Assembly (NCBI GenBank): GCA_963995505.1
Contig: OZ023183.1
Span: 20,332,671-20,396,670 of the forward strand
Direction of reading: 5' to 3'
DNA: 64,000 nt
Source: Hypericum androsaemum
Lineage: Eukaryota > Streptophyta > Magnoliopsida > Malpighiales > Hypericaceae
Shown: positions 46,295 to 58,060 of the stretch, piece after piece
Layout: the number at the start of each line of letters is the position of its first letter
How positions within the stretch are numbered: position 1 is the first letter of the stretch
The notes under the pieces: generated by a model
Told to the model about the DNA's origin: nothing
Databases searched by the model: none
What the model saw: the letters and a program-made list of their open reading frames with translations, nothing else
Program-made: the position numbers and the translations under genes

Positions 46295-46861
46295 TTAACT
46301 TGAAAATCGAGCCCAGAAATTAAAATTAACCAAGTTATCGGTCGCCCATTTAAGATCCCCTATCCTTTCCCATCTCCCCGCAGGCAAGCCGTTGCTCCTT
46401 TTGGCCACCATTTCGGGCCTCGCGACCTCTCTTGTGGCGGCAACATCAGTAGCTCGGGCGGAGATAGTGCTCATAGAGATGCCTGGCAAGATCATCACCT
46501 CCTCGACAACGAGTCCGAGATTGGTGGCACCTTTCCCTGGTCCAGACGGATCCAGTTTCACCGTATCAACATTAAGCACGACTTGAGGAGGAGCCCATCC
46601 CTCTACCTTGTTATCCCTTGTCTCAAACTGGGCACCCACGGGTTTCAGGTTCTTATCATAGAAGAGTAGCTGCTCGTACTTGGCCTTGGACTGGAAACGA
46701 ACTTGAAGGGAAGAGGGTGGGGGGGTGGGGAACGAACTTGGCCTTCGAGGGAAGATATGAGGGTTGGAGTATGGGTCTTTCATGGCCGGAGATTGGGTCT
46801 CCAAGCTAGGGATTGTTTGGTTTCTATTGTTGTGTGATTTGGTTTGGATGGAGAATTGCAT
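46295..46861 (-). CDS. Hypothetical protein in MULE-4, possible captured gene piece
   Basis: A 188-residue frame from ATG 46861. It has a basic, Ser/Pro-rich N-terminus (HIFPRRPSSFPTPPPSS), a middle with YEQLLFYDKNLKPVGAQFET and GWAPPQVVLNVDTVKLDPSG, then a Val/Ala-rich segment. I recognise no family. The well-behaved middle segment suggests a once-real exon, while the N-terminus is close to TIR-derived sequence. No intron or expression signal can be claimed. It could be a captured fragment that happens to be open. Confidence 0.4.
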   Translation of the reverse strand: MQFSIQTKSHNNRNQTIPSLETQSPAMKDPYSNPHIFPRRPSSFPTPPPSSLQVRFQSKAKYEQLLFYDKNLKPVGAQFETRDNKVEGWAPPQVVLNVDTVKLDPSGPGKGATNLGLVVEEVMILPGISMSTISARATDVAATREVARPEMVAKRSNGLPAGRWERIGDLKWATDNLVNFNFWARFSS

Positions 46862-47353
46862 TCTTTTGGATTTTTATTTTTGGGTGGTATTTATTTGGGT
46901 TCCATTGTTGATGTTTGGTTTAAGATGAGAAAGATGGGGGTTGAAGATGAACGTGGAAGAAGAGAGGGAAAGAGAGATGGGAGGATAAGGGATTTTTCAA
47001 AAAATAATAAACTAATTTGGTACTAATTTGATAATTTATCCAGCGCCACATCAGCAATGACTAATCCGGGTCAGTACCACGTGGCACTCCACTTAAGCGT
47101 CTAAACGACGTCGTTTTGACAAAAAATGTGTGAACCAGGTTGGGTAGATTTAAGTGAAAAAATTTTAAAAAAGTTAGACCGATTCTATTATTTTTAAACC
47201 ACAGGGTACTCAAATGATAATCGTGGATACCACAGGATACTTATGTGGACTTTTCCCAAATATTTTCTACCACGCGTCTTAAGTACTTTCTATGTTGGAA
47301 CTTTGTGCTAGGACCCGACTACAAATTAACTGACTCGTGCAATATTAATTTTA

Positions 47354-47947
47354 GGGAAAAGTCCACTTTAGTACCCTGCAGTATCGCCCAAAATCACTTT
47401 AGTACCCTGTGGTAAAAAATTGACCAATCGAGTCATACTTATTCCAATTAACATCAAAAAGGGCCTCGGGTAGCTGCCCGGACCTGCCCGAACCCTGCCC
47501 GGGCTACGTGGCCAGCCACGTCACCAAAACTTGATGACGTGGCACCACGTGGACATCCATATTCTTCCGTCTCTTCCTCCTCTCCTCCTCCTCTCCTCCT
47601 CCTCCTCCGCATCCTCCTCCTCCTCCTCCGCCTCCTCCTCCTCCTCCTCGTCCTCGTCCTCCTCCACTTCCACTTCATTCTCGTCCTCGTCCTCCTCCTC
47701 CACTTCGTGCTCCTCCTCGTCCTCCTCCGCCTCCTCCTCTACTTCGTCTTCCTCCTCCTCGTCCTCCACTTCGTCCTCCTCCTCCTCCTCCTCCGCCTCC
47801 TCCTCTGCCTCCTCGTCCTCGTCCTCCTCCTCGTCCTCCTCCTCCTCCGCCTCGTCCTCCTCTTCGTCCTCCTCCTCCGCCTCGTCCTCCTCCTCGTACT
47901 AAAGTGATTTTGGGCGATACCACATGGTACTAAAGTAGACTTTTCCC
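47354..47947. mobile_element. MULE shell filled by a microsatellite (MULE-5)
   Basis: The ends gggaaaagtccactttagta and, inverted, gggaaaagtctactttagta give TIRs of about 55 bp, related to MULE-4, which ends only 96 bp to the left. The possible flanking repeats ttaatttta and taattttta are imperfect. The left side keeps about 200 bp of TIR-like and subterminal DNA with gacgtggc words. On the right the microsatellite abuts the last 55 bp. Confidence 0.7.
47570..47898. repeat. Long CTC-type compound microsatellite
   Basis: About 330 bp of ctc/cct/cgt triplets with occasional variant triplets (tccacttcg, ctccgc, ctcgtc). One strand is almost purely pyrimidine. It gives open frames on both strands (poly-Ser, Leu-rich, Glu/Asp-rich, Gly/Arg-rich) that are artefacts of triplet repetition. 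Confidence 0.92.
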
Positions 47948-47956
47948 TAATTTTTA

Positions 47957-49345
47957 TATTTCGCTTGCCAGTTGTAAGAATATGACCTTATTCTGATGCA
48001 TTTTGTTGCCAACTTGGATATATGCATCATTAAAAAAAATCACAGATTAGCTTATTTATAAATTTTTTTCTGACACGTCACGCGGTTTTATTTTACAGTG
48101 CACATTCAATTGTTTTTTTTCCAAATTATATGATGCATGTTTCATTCTTGGTTGACGCAGAAGAAGAAAATCACTATTTAAATCCACGACATAAATAATT
48201 TATCCAATGCCTGTGCCTCAATTTTACATTCATATCATATGAGCTAGTTCGGTGTTGTATGTAATGTAGTTATTAATTAGACAAGAGAATACGGGTTCAA
48301 TTATTTACCTAACTACTAACTAATAATCAAGAATCCTCGAGTTTCAGAGATTAAAAATGCAGCGTCAAATAATTGTTGAAAGAATTTGGTCACATTTCAA
48401 AAAAATTAATCGAATTTGAATTGGTCGACCCGATAAACCTGTCAAAAAATTTAGGCAGATCCAGTATCATCAGGTCCATGGATTAGTTGGAGATTATATT
48501 TGTCCCTACAAATTACAATCCAATTTAAGGGGTTATCTTTAGTTTAAATACCCAAAATGCCCAAACAAATCAATACACACCCCTGGTTCCAAATTCTGAT
48601 GCTGGTCCGCCTGAGATTCTGACAACCAGGCAAAGGAAGTCCTCATGATCAACGGCTGTGATGGTGTTTCGCCATGGAGGCTTCCATCAGGTGGCCATCA
48701 CGTGGCTGCCTGCACACGGCACCTCGGTTATGAGCTGTGAAGCTGGTCCAAAAAAGTCAGTAAAAGCGAAACTAACTCACCAAATTATTCTTTAAACACG
48801 CACACAAAACAAAAAAAAACCCCACCAAGATAATATTTATACAAAAAAGCCTTCGGAATTATAGTTATCGCGTTACAGCTCATACTTCGCTTAAAACGCA
48901 AGCGTCCCACTCCCATCCCCCCCAAAAAAAAAAGAGAAACATTAAATTTGATATATTAGTTACTTAATTTTAATTATAGCGGTCGCAACAAAAATTTTTT
49001 TATGTAATGTAATTTTGCTGCGATCATAATACAATAATTGAAAAAGTGACTAATTTTATCTAATAAAATTTCAAATATAGAATGTGAACCTATTACTTAT
49101 ATTACATAACTTAAAATCTTGTAGTTTTTTATGAGAAATTATACATAGCAATTTTCCAGAAACAAATAATCCCCCCGCGTCCCCCGTCATTCCACGAACT
49201 CACCAGGGGTAAATCCGACATTGTGCATGCTTAAAAAAGAAAATATCAGGAATTATGTTTCACACAATGATTAATGAATAAGCCAACTTGATTTCTTTAC
49301 TTTAAAAAAGAAAAGGGGTTCAGTTTTTTGGTGCTATAACAACGT
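47957..49345. other. Upstream region of the filament-like protein gene
   Basis: AT-rich, no coding feature. It should contain the promoter of the downstream gene, but no convincing TATA box or motif could be fixed. Confidence 0.45.
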
Positions 49346-49349
49346 CTCG

Positions 49350-50672
49350 TCTTCAAAGTGACACCTCCCTTCTACCAAACAATTCTCTCTCTCACACACA
49401 CACACTCTCTACCTCATCCCCTCCGCCACCGTAACCGCAACCGGACCATCGCCGCCGGCGTCTCCGGCTCCAGATTATCTCTCCATCTCACCCACAAACC
49501 TCAAACACAGATCTCCATTCCGTTTTTTACCTCTAGAAATACTTGGAGATTGAAGATGCGAATATAAATTGACTTAGAAAATTAACCGGCAGTTAATCGA
49601 TAAATAAGGAGCTCAATTTAGCTCAGCCACGGCTGCTTCTCCGAAACCTGCATTCCTCTCGGTGAGTCCGTTTTCATACTTACTCCTCGTTCTCGTCATT
49701 CTCTGGCTTAATTTGAAACATAGAGCAAACGTCGTTTTCTTTTTTTTTTAAATATATATTTTAAAGTTAAATATGCGTTTTGAACTCGTTAAAGCGTTGG
49801 CTAAAAAGATAACGAAGGAGAAGAGTTCGTCAAAAAATTAGGTAACCGCTTCACTCTTGTGTCGGTGAGTCAAGGAGGAAGAGAGGGAGGCTCTTCCGCT
49901 CTCTTAGCTAATTTTGTTGCTTTTGGAGCGTTGTTCGGTGAGACAAGGAAGAAGAGAGGGAGGCTCTTCCATTGTTTCTCTGTTCCTGTTGACTTTGGAG
50001 TGGGCGAGATTGACTGATTTGGATGTTGATGATCCATCTATATCTACTGAATTAGTTTGGATCTTTCAATGTTTTACGATTAATTCAGTGGTTAGATCTT
50101 TCCGTTTAAGTCTCTATGTTTATGTTTCTGTATTTGTTGAAGATTGTTAAGTTAAGTTTAGTTTAGTTTCTTTTGGGAAACTGGAGATTATATGTTTTTA
50201 TTCCTCTTTCTTTTTGTCTGATTCTTCACATTTTATTTTACCGGACATAAATTTACAGAGGCGCCGACATTAAAAAAAAACTGAATGGAGTTTTTCTTTT
50301 CTTTTAATTTTTTTTATTTGTCTCAACTCTCAACGTGGGATTTGGAATTACTACCCGTTTTGATTTAGGTAGCTTGATGAAGACGCTTTTACAAGGCAAA
50401 AGTCAAGGGGATTCTTTCCTTTGTCCACTAAAATTGGCAAGAAAAAAGGGAACGAATCTACCGTTACTCCAACTTTTATTTTTCTTGTTGGCTTTTGTTG
50501 CAAAGGAAAGAGAACTAGCTGCCCCAGTTTCAAGCTACAGTCTCTTTTACTACAAGTTGTACATTGTCTTAAGATTCTGTTGCCATGTCTGCCTCCGTTA
50601 AGTTGTCTATTCTGAGCAGCATTGTTAATTGATGTGGTTGTTGCCATCGCGTAACAGTTAACTCCTCTGACC
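49350..50672 (+). other. 5' untranslated region with intron, filament-like protein gene
   Basis: A leader rich in CT and CA repeats (49384-49410) begins near 49350. A good donor (cg|gtgagt) lies at 49661/49662 and likely acceptors (gagcag at 50620 or aacag near 50657) lie just before the ATG. A leader intron of about 0.96-1.0 kb is therefore inferred. Leader introns often raise expression of plant genes. Confidence 0.5.
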
Positions 50673-53600
50673 ATGGACCGGCGGAGTTGGCCTTGGAAGA
50701 AAAAGTCGTCTGACAAGTCGGACAAGAAGGCGGTGGAGGCTGTTCTTGCTGCTGCTACTGCAGAATCTGGTGCTGGTGAAGTGGCTCCGAGTGGATCACA
50801 GGGGGACAAGGTATTTCTTTGAGCATTGCTTATTTCGTTACTGTTACTATAGTCTGTTGATCATGGTTTTCCGAATTATATATACTTCATTTAATATGAA
50901 ACTCAGTCAGACTTCATCTCCAAGTTGCTTGTGCAGCAGGAGTGCATGTATGCACTTGCTAAAAAAATGGGAATTACGTGTTCTTATGCACGAACTGTGC
51001 TAGGCCAAGTTCAGATTCTGTGGACATTGCATTTATCCGGGCTTGTTTTGCATTTGTTTTAATCTACGGGAATACTGTTCTTTTTTTCTTCTCATAATCA
51101 ATGATCAACCACAAGCAAGTATTCTCTGTGCTTATTTCTCACTCCATCAGGAAAAAGTTCAATATACGAGGTACTGAAAGTACTCTCTGCTTTTTTTTTA
51201 AGAAACTTTGCAATTGCTGTATCAGTGAGAAGATTGCGATTAAAATTGCTAAAATTGCGGCTCAATTTGTAGCTTTGGGGTTCTTGACTCAGAAACTCAC
51301 ACTGTGCATTTATGGTCCAGTACACTTATTTAACACTTCTGCTGACGTCCTCCTATTTGTTTTGGGACTTTTAGGCTGCACCAAGTATTTTTCTAATTGT
51401 TATCCTCTATCGGCAGGACAATTACAAGAAACCCAACTATGTGCAAATTTCAGTTGAATCATACACACATCTCACGGGTTTGGAAGATCAACTAAAAACA
51501 TCTGAAGAACAGATTCAGACTCTTGAGGATGAAATCAATGAGTTGAATGAAAAACTATCTGCAGCACACGAAGAAATAAGCTCCAAGGAATTGATGGTAA
51601 AGCAGCATGCTAAAGTTGCTGAAGAAGCAGTTACAGGTGTGACACTCACTGGCCAGCATATTTTCAGCATTCAGATCTGAATTTTTCCTGCTCGATTTGG
51701 TGACAATTGATTAAACCTTACATCTTCTTTTGCCAGGTTGGGAAAAGGCTGAAGCTGAAGCTCTGGCCTTGAAAAACCATCTTGAGACGGTCACACTGTC
51801 AAAGCTTACTGCAGAAGATCGAGCCGAACATCTGGATGGTGCTCTTAAAGAGTGCATGCGGCAAATAAGAAATCTGAAAGAAGATCATGAACGGAAATTG
51901 CAAGATGTTGTTCATACCAAGACCAAGCAGTTTGATAAAATGAAGCAGGACCTTGAAGCCAAGATATTTAATTTTGACCAAGAGCTCCTCAGGTCTGCAG
52001 CAGAAAATGCTGCAATTTCAAGGTCATTACAAGAACGTTCTAACATGCTTATCAGAATTAATGAAGAAAAATCACAGGCTGAGGCTGATATTGAGCATTT
52101 GAAGACCAATATAGAATCATGTGAAAAGGAGATAAGTTCACTTAAATATGAACTTCATGTAATCTCCAAAGAATTAGATATACGTAATGAGGAGAAAAAT
52201 ATGGCCATGAGGTCATCTGAGGCAGCTAACAAGCAGCATATGGAAGGTGTAAAAAAGATAGCTAAACTGGAAGCAGAGTGCCAAAGGCTACGAGGTCTTG
52301 TAAGGAAGAAGTTGCCTGGTCCTGCTGCACTAGCACAAATGAAGCTAGAAGTTGAGAATCTCGGTAGAGAATATGGAGACTCTCGGGTCAGAAGGTCTCC
52401 CAGTAAGCCCCCTAGTCCACATTTCTCCTCGGTGCCTGAATTTTCTCTTGATGGGGTGCAGAAGTTTCATAGAGAGACTGAATTTCTTACTGAACGCATA
52501 GTGGCTATGGAAGAAGAAACAAAGATGTTGAAAGAAGCTCTAGCTAAGCGGAACACAGAATTGCAGGCTTCCAGAAACCTTTGTGCTAAGACAGCTAGCA
52601 GGCTGCAATTTATGGAAGCCCAGATGCACCACAACGGTCAACAGAGAAGTTCTCTGAAATCTGTAGTCCATGTAGCTATTGAAGATTTCCCTGGCCAAAA
52701 TGGTAGCACTCCTCCCAGCATAACATCTCTATCTGAAGACGGAAATGATGATAACAGAAGTTCTGACTCTTGGGCAACAACAATGATATCTGAGCTCTCC
52801 CAGCTCAAGAAGGATAAGAACACTGATAAGCACAACCAGCCTGAAAATGTGAAGCATTTGGAACTCATGGATGACTTCCTGGAGATGGAGAAGTTGGCTT
52901 GTTTAAATGGAACAGATTCTCCTGATAACAAGACAACTGGAGTTGTGATTGGTAATGTTTCAGAGTCCTCTTCAGCTAAAGATTCACTATGTGAAGGGCA
53001 GCAGGATGTGGAGCCATCCATAAAACCTGCATCTTCTGAAGTGGATAAGTCAATTTTGGATTCGAGGTCTGATTCTGACCACCCAACCCTGGTTAAGCTA
53101 CGATCAAGAATCACTTTACTATTAGAGTCTGTTTCTGGCGATGCTGATGTTGTGAAAATCTTGGAGGATGTCAAACTCGTGTTGCAGGATTCACATGACA
53201 CACTGCGTCCAGGCACAGGTACTGTCTCCGAGAAAGCAAACATCTGCAGTGAAGCATGCAGCGGGCAAAAGTGTGCCGAAGATTCCTCGTCTGAAGATGC
53301 AAAGTTGGAAACTGAAACAGTACATGAAATTGGTCATCAGCTGCTTGAGGCCATTGGTAAGATTCATGAGTTTGTGCTTTCCATTGGCAAAGAAGCAATG
53401 GGAGTTCATTACACATCATGTGATGGCAATGGCTTGAACCAGAAAATCGAGGAATTCTCGTTAATCTTCAGGAAAGTTTTGTCCAACAACACGAGCTTAG
53501 TTGATTTTGTTTTCGGCCTGTCTCTTGTCCTTGCTAAAGCCAGTGAGCTCAAATTCAATGTTCTTGGATACAAATGTGCTGAAGCAGAGATAAGCAGCCC

Positions 53601-54919
53601 TGATTGCATAGATAAGGTAGCTTTACCTGAGAATAAAGCCGTCCAAAAGGATTCACCTGGAGAGAGATATGAAAATGGCCATGCCCAAATCTCTAGTCCT
53701 ACTTCTAATCCCGAGGTCCCGGATGATGGAAATTTGGTATCAGGGTATGGACCAAGTCAGGTGTCATGCAAAATCTCGTTAGAGGAGTTCGAGGGGTTGA
53801 AGTCAGAGAAGGAGAACATAGCTAGAGATCTAGCTAGATATTCTGAGAATCTAGAGATGACCAAGTCACAACTACATGAAACTGAGCAGCTTCTAGCAGA
53901 AGTGCGATCCCAATTGGCTTCTGCGCAAAAGTCAAATAGCTTGTCCGAGACACAGCTGAAATGTATGGCAGAGTCATACAGATCGCTGGAAGCACGTTCA
54001 GGGGAGTTAGAAACTGAGGTGAACCTTCTCCTGTCTAAAGCAGAAACCTTGGAAAAAGAGCTCGAAAATGAGAAACAGAATCACCAAGATGCTTTGATGA
54101 GATTCAAGGAACTAGAAGAGCAACTCCAGATGTGAGCTTTCTTTCTCCCTATGATGAATTGTTGTTCTTGAAATTGCATGTGCTGTCTAGTTTTTGCTAC
54201 ATGGGTTAATCTGGTGGCTTCTATATGTGCTTGGATGTGTAGTTTAATTTTCATTTGCAGCCACTCATTTTCAATTCTTCCCGTTCTAACGTAAGAATGC
54301 TTCCTTCTTATTAGGAGTAAGAACTCGGCTAATGATGATGACCTCAAGACCAAACAGGTGAGAAGTTTACCTGGTCTCCTAACTCTACTTCAAGAAATTC
54401 CTAGATAATCAGGCTTCGTCTTCTGCTGTTGAACAAATTAATGTTGATTTGTATTTCACTGGGATAAATGAAGTAGTACTATTGTTACTATTTCAGGACA
54501 GGGATTTGACAGCAGCAGCAGAAAAGCTAGCGGAGTGTCAAGAGACCATGTTTCTGCTGGGAAAGCAGTTGAAGTCTTTGCGACCTCAGAACGAATTCAC
54601 TGAGAGGAGTCAAAAAGGTGAAGAATCTGCTGAAGACGAACCTACTACTAGTGGCATGCACACGCCATATTTCAATCCTGAGACGAACGCTGCTGCTGAT
54701 TCCACGCAAAGAGCCGGTGCTGAGTCTCCGGTGGACTCTTACAATCACCCACGCAGTCCCGAAGCGGATGCAAGTCCCTTGATGTCACCCATCAACCCCA
54801 AGCATGCAAAGCACAGGCCTACCAAGTCAGGTTCATCATCTTCGTCTACCCCAACGCCAGAAAAACAAGGACGCGGATTTACCAGGTTCTTCTCGACCAA
54901 GGGAAAGAATGGCTATTAG
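50673..54919 (+). CDS. FPP: Filament-like plant protein (FPP), long coiled-coil protein
   Basis: Coding exons 50673-50810, 51417-51636, 51737-54131, 54315-54357 and 54497-54919 join in frame with GT-AG borders into 1072 residues, the usual FPP length. The start MDRRSWPWKKKSSDKSDKK is the family N-terminus. Long coiled coils (about 55-300, 340-400, 790-915) alternate with Ser/Asp-rich linkers. The signatures CQRLRGLVRKKLPGPAALAQ (about residue 299) and ECQETMFLLGKQLKSLRPQ (about 943) confirm the family. The C-terminus is Ser/Pro-rich and ends RFFSTKGKNGY. FPPs are plant-specific. The tomato member was found as a partner of the nuclear-envelope protein MAF1, and others are linked to membrane and cytoskeleton organisation; the role here is inferred from family only. 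The gene looks intact. Confidence 0.93.
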
Positions 54920-55848
54920 ACCTCCTCCTCCTTACAAGGCAATAACCATCCGATGGTTGACACCTCGAGCTGGACGATGAACAGATAGCACAATCATCTT
55001 CGGAAGCTGGTCATAAGAGTGATTGATGAAAGAGTTCAGCTCCACCTCTCCTGGTTAGCCAAAAAGTTCGCTACATTATGACATGTTGAATTAGGAGCCA
55101 TGTAATTTTTGTAACTACCGACTGTATATGGTGCCGTCGTCCATTACCAAATCCTTTTACCTTATCTCATTTGTCCTGTGAGTTCGTTCCTTCGGACATG
55201 ACAAAATTTGTGGACTGGTTGGAAATAATATTTCATGTCTTCTGTTTGAATGACTTGCCTGTTGTATATGTGCTAATTTTTTCCCCTAAATCATATTACT
55301 TCTGTAGTTTGTACCAAGTGCAAGGGTTAGCACTTGCATTTGAATTTTGCTGGCTTCCAATAGCTCAACTTCCCCAAGTGCTGGCTTCCAATAGCTCAAC
55401 TTCCCCAAGTTCTCAAAGTCACATGACGAAGAAAAATCACTGCAATGACAAGTACGAAACAACATTATACGAAAGTTGCAAGTTCTTTACTTGGATATAC
55501 CAAAATTTGAATCAACGAGATCAACTTATGAAGTGCGTTATTGTTGTTTTAGTGTAAAACAAGAGACTTCGAGTTTAAACTCTTATGAGTACACCATTGT
55601 TAAATACTTATTGGTAGAACTTTTTGACAGAAAAAATTGGATACACTAAAGTAAAATAGCAGATATCACTGAAAATATTAGGAAAATGGAAAATATCACT
55701 TATTATATCAATAATTAAATGTTGAAATTGTAAACGCAACAGTGTTAAATATTTGTTGGGAGAACTTTGACGCCTTTCAAAGGTTCCACTGAGTTCAAAT
55801 TTGGATTAGTTGTCACAGTGATATTGAGATCTCAAGTGGTCTAAACCA
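54920..55848. other. 3' region of the FPP gene and spacer
   Basis: The 3' untranslated region probably ends near 55110-55170. A 128-codon frame at 55171-55557 lacks any domain. It contains a 32-bp tandem duplication (gcttccaatagctcaacttc, 2 copies, about 55350-55410). Confidence 0.5.
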
Positions 55849-55857
55849 AAATTTGAA

Positions 55858-56915
55858 AGGCAAATTACCCTTTGGTCCCTAGAATTTAACGAAATTATGA
55901 GTAGGATCCTTACTGTTTTACGACATCTATTTTTCTCATCCAAATTTGATAAAATATACAACTCTCAGGTCCCTATCGAATCAGCCGCTAATGTCATCAG
56001 TCAACGGAATTTTCAAAATGACAATTATACAATTGAAATAAAAAAACAAAAAAAGCACTTGTCTTCATCCCCGAGACGGCAGCCAACTCTCCGGCCAGCC
56101 AACTCTGAGACTGCAGCTCCATCTAAAACCCGCCGTCCTCCAACACTGCCCTCAGCAACCACCAACGGAGCAGGAACAGAGGCCGAGAACCGTCGTCTGG
56201 ATGAGCACCCCCATGGAGGCCACCGTCGCGTCCCCTCCTCCTCGCTACCTCTCCCTCCGCCACACCCGCTGCCTCCTCCTCCCCTCCGTCTTCGCCCTCT
56301 TAGTCTCCTCTTCCGGCCTCGCTGCCTCCTCCCTCCCCGACCTCACCGACTCCTGGCGCGTGGGCCCATGATCTACATCGCTTAGCCTCACACATTCGCG
56401 GCTGGCGGCTGTGGGGCCCAGGATCTACGTTGTCGGGCGGGAGGGGACGATGCTCTGCTACGACGCGTGGAGCGGGGAGGCCTCCGTCTGTTCTGGCCAG
56501 CCCCAGGGAGGTCTACGATGCTCTTCATCCAGACGACGGTGTCCCCCAGTGCCGACGAGGGAATCCTCCGGCTTACAGCGACAGTGCTTCCGGTTCTCGG
56601 CCTCTGCTCCTGCTCCGTTGGCGGTTGCTGAGGGTAGTGTTTGGAGGACGGCGGGTTTCAGATGGAGCTGCCGTCTCGGAGGCTGGCCGGAGAGTTGGCT
56701 GCCGTCTCGGGGAAGAAGACGAATTTTTTTTTAATTCCAAGGGTGTAATTGTCATTTTGAAAATTATGTTGACCAATGACATCAGCGAGCGATTGACTCG
56801 ATAGGGACCTAAGAGTTGCATTTTGTCGAACTTGGAAGAACAAAATAAGTGTTTTAAAATAGTAAGAACTTACTGATGATTTTGTTAAACCCAAAGATCT
56901 AAGAGTAATTTCTCC
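55858..56915. mobile_element. Pack-MULE-type element with captured fragments (MULE-6)
   Basis: The ends are aggcaaattaccctttgg and, inverted, ggagaaattactcttaga. TIRs of about 190 bp share aggtccctatcga and attttcaaaatgacaatta. It is flanked by the perfect 9-bp repeat aaatttgaa (55849-55857 and 56916-56924). G+C-rich interior sequence from host genes lies at about 56060-56720, including an internal inverted pair (tctccggccagcc at 56088 against ggctggccggaga at 56681). Confidence 0.85.
56200..56510 (+). pseudogene. Captured host fragments in MULE-6, possibly kelch-like
   Basis: From ATG 56200 a short frame reads a basic start, then a hydrophobic stretch (CLLLPSVFALLVSSSGLA) like a signal peptide, then SLPDLTDSWRVGP and a stop near 56371. 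After a short gap the plus frame reads RLAAVGPRIYVVGREGTMLC and YDAWSGEA, which resembles one kelch blade of an F-box/kelch protein. The two parts are probably different exons or genes joined by capture. The kelch call is tentative. Confidence 0.4.
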
Positions 56916-56924
56916 AAATTTGAA

Positions 56925-57536
56925 TCATAAGCCGCAATTTTTGAAAGCTACAAGGGAACTCGTACGCACGCGGGGTAGTTGCACGTTAGAGGGTACAACG
57001 GCGCCGGAGACCCACGAAAGTCGCAATACAAAATAGAAGGTAATACTAATTAATTAATTTATTGACTCCTAGTGTTTAGAACAATTAATGAAAGAGTTTT
57101 TCTCGATTTCAAAATTTTTTCACCATTTTTTTTCAACAAGGGAAATTCACGAGCTTCCCTCGGGCCTTTAAAATCGAGACTGAAAGGTATTTGAAAGGGC
57201 AGAATCCAATTAACAAATTGGGCTTGTGGTCCAATGAATTAAATGAGCGGAGAAAATTCCGAATCCTGGATGGTCCAGTAGTAAAACCCATACCCGTTGA
57301 GAGTTCCCAAAAGGAAAACCCACTTTTCGGTAAAGATCCTCTGCAAACAGTATCACTTTTTAAGCTGGGAGATTTAGTTTAGATTTCCTAGGCAAACAAA
57401 ACTTTGAACCTGGTCTTTGTTCAGTTTCCTTGCAACGCCAATTTTTCTAGAGAAAAACAAAAATATTTTTGTCAACTTTTCTCAAAGTAAAACTCTTATT
57501 TTAATGACCTGCACTTGGGATAACCGTTAGTGGGTT
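56925..57536. other. Spacer, no supported feature
   Basis: Mostly AT-rich; a 63-residue plus frame at 57191-57382 has no domain. Confidence 0.45.
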
Positions 57537-57829
57537 AGATAGTGTTATTTGGTTTTTTTTGGGTGAAATTGGTGGGGTGTTGTGGAGGTACAAAAATAAT
57601 TCTGGCATTATATACACATCTCAAGTCTCCTGATGTGGTAAGACTGCCTTCGGTTTCTTGGATGACCCAGCATTCTGTTAACATTGTGACGGGTTTAGTC
57701 TTCGTTTAGCATCAAGATAAACCCAATTTTTGCTTGCATTGGGATGGACTCGACCTTTGGTAGGTATTGAGACGGGATCGATCTTTGGTTGGTTTTGTTG
57801 ACAAGTCCTGAGTGCGAAGAGGATGGTGG

Positions 57830-58060
57830 ACGATCGATCTCCAAGATGACGGTCGGTCTCCAAGAGGACGACCGGTCTCAAAGAGTACGATCGCTCTCTA
57901 AGAGGACGATCGGTCTCAAAGAGGACGGTTGGCCTTTAAGAGGATGACTGGTTTTTTAGAGGACAACCGGTCTCAAAGAGGACGGTTGGTCTGGAAGCGG
58001 ACAAAGACTAAGAGGACGTCAGTTAGAGGACGAAGATCAAGAGGACGGTCGGTCTCTAGG
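57830..58060. repeat. Minisatellite of about 22-24 bp units
   Basis: About nine diverged units like ggtctcaaagaggacgatc, alternating cggtctc and tggtctt versions, inside the family A repeat. Confidence 0.7.

Larger units (their letters stand above)
45779..47257 (-). mobile_element. Pack-MULE-type element with a 188-codon open frame (MULE-4)
   Basis: The ends are gagaaaagttcacataagt and, inverted, gggaaaagtccacataagt. TIRs of about 240-270 bp share caaatta/gacgtcgt/gccacgtg words. The flanks are the perfect 9-bp repeat aaatatttt (45770-45778 and 47258-47266). The interior (about 46060-46980) is unlike the TIRs and holds an open minus-strand frame. No transposase is present. Confidence 0.88.

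Noticed and set aside
47454..47923. Long open frames on both strands (poly-Ser, Leu-rich, Glu-rich, Gly/Arg-rich)
   Set aside because: They are all produced by the triplet microsatellite; no frame has unique sequence.
55171..55557. A 128-residue plus frame after the FPP gene
   Set aside because: Contains a 32-bp tandem duplication and no domain; lies in the 3' flank.
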